From NCBI GenBank assembly GCA_018881555.1, contig JACAXG010000164.1:867747-931746 (forward strand): a DNA stretch of 64,000 nucleotides, in the 5' to 3' direction. The first letter of the stretch is position 1, and every line of letters begins with the position of its first letter. Origin of the DNA: Amblyornis subalaris (taxonomy: Eukaryota; Chordata; Aves; Passeriformes; Ptilonorhynchidae). The notes beneath the pieces were generated by a model that saw nothing but the letters and a program-made list of their open reading frames with translations, was not told where the DNA came from and searched no databases. Below are positions 61,171-64,000 of the stretch, piece after piece. The position numbers and the translations under genes were made by a program.

Positions 61171-63119
61171 CTACCTAAAATGGATAATTAGGATTGATAA
61201 TATATCTGTGAAATCACAGTGGTCAGCAAAGAATCACAGAATGCAATGACAGAATAAACAATTATCGCTTTGGTAAGAGCAGCAACGTGCTTTGTTTAAA
61301 AGAACACAGGTTGAGAGGCAGAATTACACATTTTCCTGAACCTCTTAAAAATAGAAACCTGCAGCCATCTCAAAAGGAAAAATAAAACCAAAAACCTTCA
61401 GTGTGCACTTAGATTAGTTAACCATTATCGATTTTGAACCTCTCTCATCTGGAGAAATAATCTGACTTTGTGAATTGTACCCACAGAATGATACAGTGAT
61501 TCCCCAAGAGCTTCAGAGCTGATAGCACCACTGCAAATTGTTTAGCAACCATGACTGTTGGATTCATGAANGGAATATTACAGGTCTTCATGGACCAAAA
61601 TACTGCATCTTCGAAAGATCGGAAACAACTAGTTTGAGAGTACCTCAAGAGACTGGTTAAATTAAGTTAAGCACACTTTCCCACAAAAACGGGTTTCAGC
61701 AGCTTCAGGGGTCTGGTTTGCTAGATTAGTTTAGGACAAAGTAGAGATTCACAAAGTTTGTCTTAAGTTTAATAACTGTTTAGTTTAGTGGTTACTTCTT
61801 ATCAATATTAGTCATCTGAAATTTATGGGCTAGATCTAAGGTAATGATTCAAGATTTCTACAGAGCCACAAGAGAAAGAAACATCAGGAAAATACTACAA
61901 CAGGTATCTTCCGCTAGTTAGCACTTTTTAGAGTAGTTAAAATCAGGTGTCTGTACCCATCCTGAAAAAGCATCAAGCCCCAACTTTCCCTTTTTTTTTT
62001 CCCTCTCTTTTTTTCGTTTTTCTTTTAATGAGAAAAACCTCAAGTTAATAGTACTAACTGTATGTTTGCTTATTAAAGACTATTTGTTAATGGTAATTGC
62101 TACCATTTTATATGATGATCAATATAATCTACCAGGTTTCTATTTATTCATCTCCCTTGGGTGGACATAGTTGATTAAGTCAACTTTAGATTACTGTGTT
62201 ATTCAGTATAGAAATAAATGTAATACTATTTGCTCTCGGCTGTGATTTTATAATTAGTATTTTGCTTTTAAGTTCCTTTTCTAGCTTTAGGATTAGAATC
62301 CAGCTGTAGAAAACCAAACAGATCCTCTGAGTCATTGGGCTGTATTCGTTACATCAACAGAGAACCTAACTGTATATGTCACTAAGAAAAAACTTTTACC
62401 TCACACTGTTACTTTTTCTTACAATTTTTTCATTCTGGAATTACCACTGTGAACAATTATTTTTTTAATTACTAGCAGGTTCTTTCCCTTCAATATGAGC
62501 AAAATAGAAATAGAGCTAACCACACAACTTAAAATCTTCTCTTTCTGCATTTATTTTCAGAAATACAAATTTGGAGATCTGTTTTTCCAAACTAAGAATT
62601 TATGCCACTAGTAAAATCAGTAAGAGGCAAACTGTGGTGGTGCATCCTCTGCCCCTCCACCACCACCCCAGGCCACACTGTGATCTGAGGAAAGGAGATT
62701 ACTTTCATTTCTTTTAAACCTAAAAGACTCTGTGAGAAAATATGAATGACTGAGAACATAAAGCCCTAAAATAAGGGCGGACATGAGAAATTCAGTTTTA
62801 GATTCTGCAAAATAATTAAAGCCCTATAATTAATTAACCACCAATTATGTATTGGTGGTACAATCAACCAAATTATGTATTTTTTAAACAGAAAAATACA
62901 TAACTACAAAAATGTCCTTTTTCGTGAGTTATCTAGTAAAAATACTGATCTTGGGTAACAAAAATTCCTCATACTAGCTGAAATCTGCTCTGACTCTATA
63001 CCGACAGTGACAGGGACCAGTAAGCCAGTAAAATGACACAGACCTAAGACTAATACTGGCAACTTCTTAGCTGATAGTACTATAAATTTTTAAATCCATA
63101 CTTTAAATTATACGAAAAA

Positions 63120-63345
63120 ATGTTATTGTCTTGGCTTTCCAAGCTGCTGTAGCAGGATGCGCTGCCTTGGAATGTGGTCAAACAACTCAAATAATGCCCT
63201 ATTTTGCAAGCTATCAGTGGTGGGCTGAGAGGCGCTGTCATGTGCTGTTTTTGGACTTGAATTATGCTAAAAGCAGTCTGGCTCACCATCTCCAAATTAA
63301 CAGCGAAGCAAAGATTTGGCAGACAAGCTGCTAAGCTGACCTAGA
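63120..63345. promoter_or_regulatory. Possible conserved noncoding element
   Basis: Balanced composition with retained CpGs (ATGCGCTG, AGGCGCTG, ACAGCGAAG) in an AT-rich region and no recognisable repeat. Frames are open on both strands through most of it (63131-63334 plus, 63080-63295 minus), but neither resembles a known protein, and neither has convincing splice sites that I can see. Confidence 0.25.
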
Positions 63346-63527
63346 GGCATATGACTGGCAGTCAATCACTTTACATTGTAAAAGTCCAGTCCACTTTCAT
63401 ACAGTTGGGTTCCTCTAACGTATTCCTTCTTGGAGTGAGTGTATGAAGTTTCCTCCCTTGAAGTGGGGAAGCCCCTTCAAGGATACTCCTGGTGGTTGCG
63501 TGAAAGAGATCTGCCCATGAGCATAGG

Positions 63528-64000
63528 TGTGGTGAGTTACATCAATCTCTACTTAATAATTGTTTCTTTTTGATAGCTTTACATAATTGCTTTGATACAA
63601 TGCACTATTTATACACCGCTAGTAGTTTTAGCTTTTATACTCCATAGTAAATAACTCTGATTAAGGTCTTTTGTTTAATAATTTATTGTATAAATAATAA
63701 ATTAATTCATCTTTATATAAATTTATCTGATTTGCCATCATTAATCCTGTGGGACAAAGTTACTTAAACCATTGACAAAGTCTAGGGCTAAGATTGGATC
63801 CAGCCATATCTAAATTCCTGTCTGAGAAGGAGTTTAGAAAGCAAGTGGGTCCTTTCTTCAGCCCGTGACTCAACGGCAGGGCTTATCTAATAAACTTCTC
63901 TGAAGTTCCCATTCTCACCTGGGACAGCAGCCCACCAAGGAACCCACATATAAAGGATTCCTATAAAGGATTATAGGAAAATCTAAGGGTCATGTAAACA
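63528..64000 (+). mobile_element. Possible LTR, truncated by the window edge
   Basis: Starts TGTGGTGAGTTACATC. An AT-rich region is followed by C/G-richer wording (GGGCTAAGATTGGATCCAGCC, CTTCAGCCCGTGACTCAACG) and an AATAAA at 63889-63894 directly before CTTCTCTGAAGTTCC. This U3, polyadenylation signal, R order is retroviral in style and feels like an avian ERV, but I cannot name the family and the far end is not in view. Confidence 0.35.

Larger units (their letters stand above)
60619..64000 (-). other. PCDH9: PCDH9 intron upstream of the CM3 exon (3' end)
   Basis: Sequence transcribed just before the CM3 exon. It holds the acceptor elements, a G/T-rich low-complexity tract at 60744-60794, an 18-bp palindrome at 61153-61170, a pyrimidine run near 61985-62025, a possible conserved block at 63120-63345 and an LTR-like segment from 63528. 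No other coding exon was recognised. Confidence 0.7.

Noticed and set aside
957..61571. Scattered single N bases as a biological signal
   Set aside because: They occur singly in unrelated contexts and fit unresolved base calls in a draft assembly.
1..64000. CRISPR arrays, operons, tRNA or rRNA genes, phage or plasmid modules
   Set aside because: No regularly spaced repeats, dense gene layout or RNA-gene sequence was seen. All signals are those of a bird nuclear intron.

Overview
The window is vertebrate nuclear DNA, almost certainly from a bird. It is AT-rich and CpG-poor, has no long open reading frames, and its interspersed repeats are of avian type: CR1 LINE fragments ending in the usual short ATTCTATGATTCTGTGA-like repeats, and a long avian retroviral LTR that begins and ends with CCCACCA-like and TGGGTTT-like motifs. 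About 28 isolated single N bases point to a draft assembly. I see no bacterial, organellar or viral genome.

The one protein-coding feature I can support is a 202-bp internal exon on the minus strand at 60417-60618. It has a canonical acceptor, a GTGAGT donor and a good branch-point candidate. Its 67 complete codons read as part of the cytoplasmic tail of protocadherin-9 (PCDH9), including the RRVTF docking motif of conserved motif 3 (CM3). The window is therefore a slice of the PCDH9 locus, transcribed right to left. Bases 60619-64000 are the end of the upstream intron. Bases 1-60416 are the start of a very long downstream intron in which I found no further exon.

Layout from left to right: an old CR1 with a degraded reverse-transcriptase FADDTK motif (1790-2082), interrupted or followed by an unexplained GC-rich patch (2075-2440); unique AT-rich intron with a possible conserved element near 5.1 kb; an ancient CR1-type fragment near 8 kb; an 800-bp CR1 at 11 kb; unique sequence; a GC-shifted LTR-like segment at 19 kb; unique sequence with a perfect-arm palindrome at 20.96 kb, a possible conserved block near 29.1-29.6 kb and a 42-bp tandem duplication at 32.8 kb; LTR copy 1 with an internal minisatellite (36.2-37.2 kb) next to a 20-bp triplicate; LTR copy 2 (42.0-42.6 kb); a CpG-retaining candidate conserved block (42.9-43.3 kb); CR1 (44.2 kb); a GAAA microsatellite (45.75 kb); two minus-strand CR1s (46.5 and 51.7 kb); LTR copy 3 (53.7-54.6 kb); the PCDH9 exon (60.4 kb); and a possible LTR running off the right edge (63.5 kb).

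Nothing here looks like a new multi-gene system. The points most worth checking are the PCDH9 exon and its splicing, three same-family LTRs lying in the sense orientation of the host gene, the unexplained GC-rich patch, and the candidate conserved noncoding blocks. Conservation and repeat-family names could not be tested here; where named they come from recognition.
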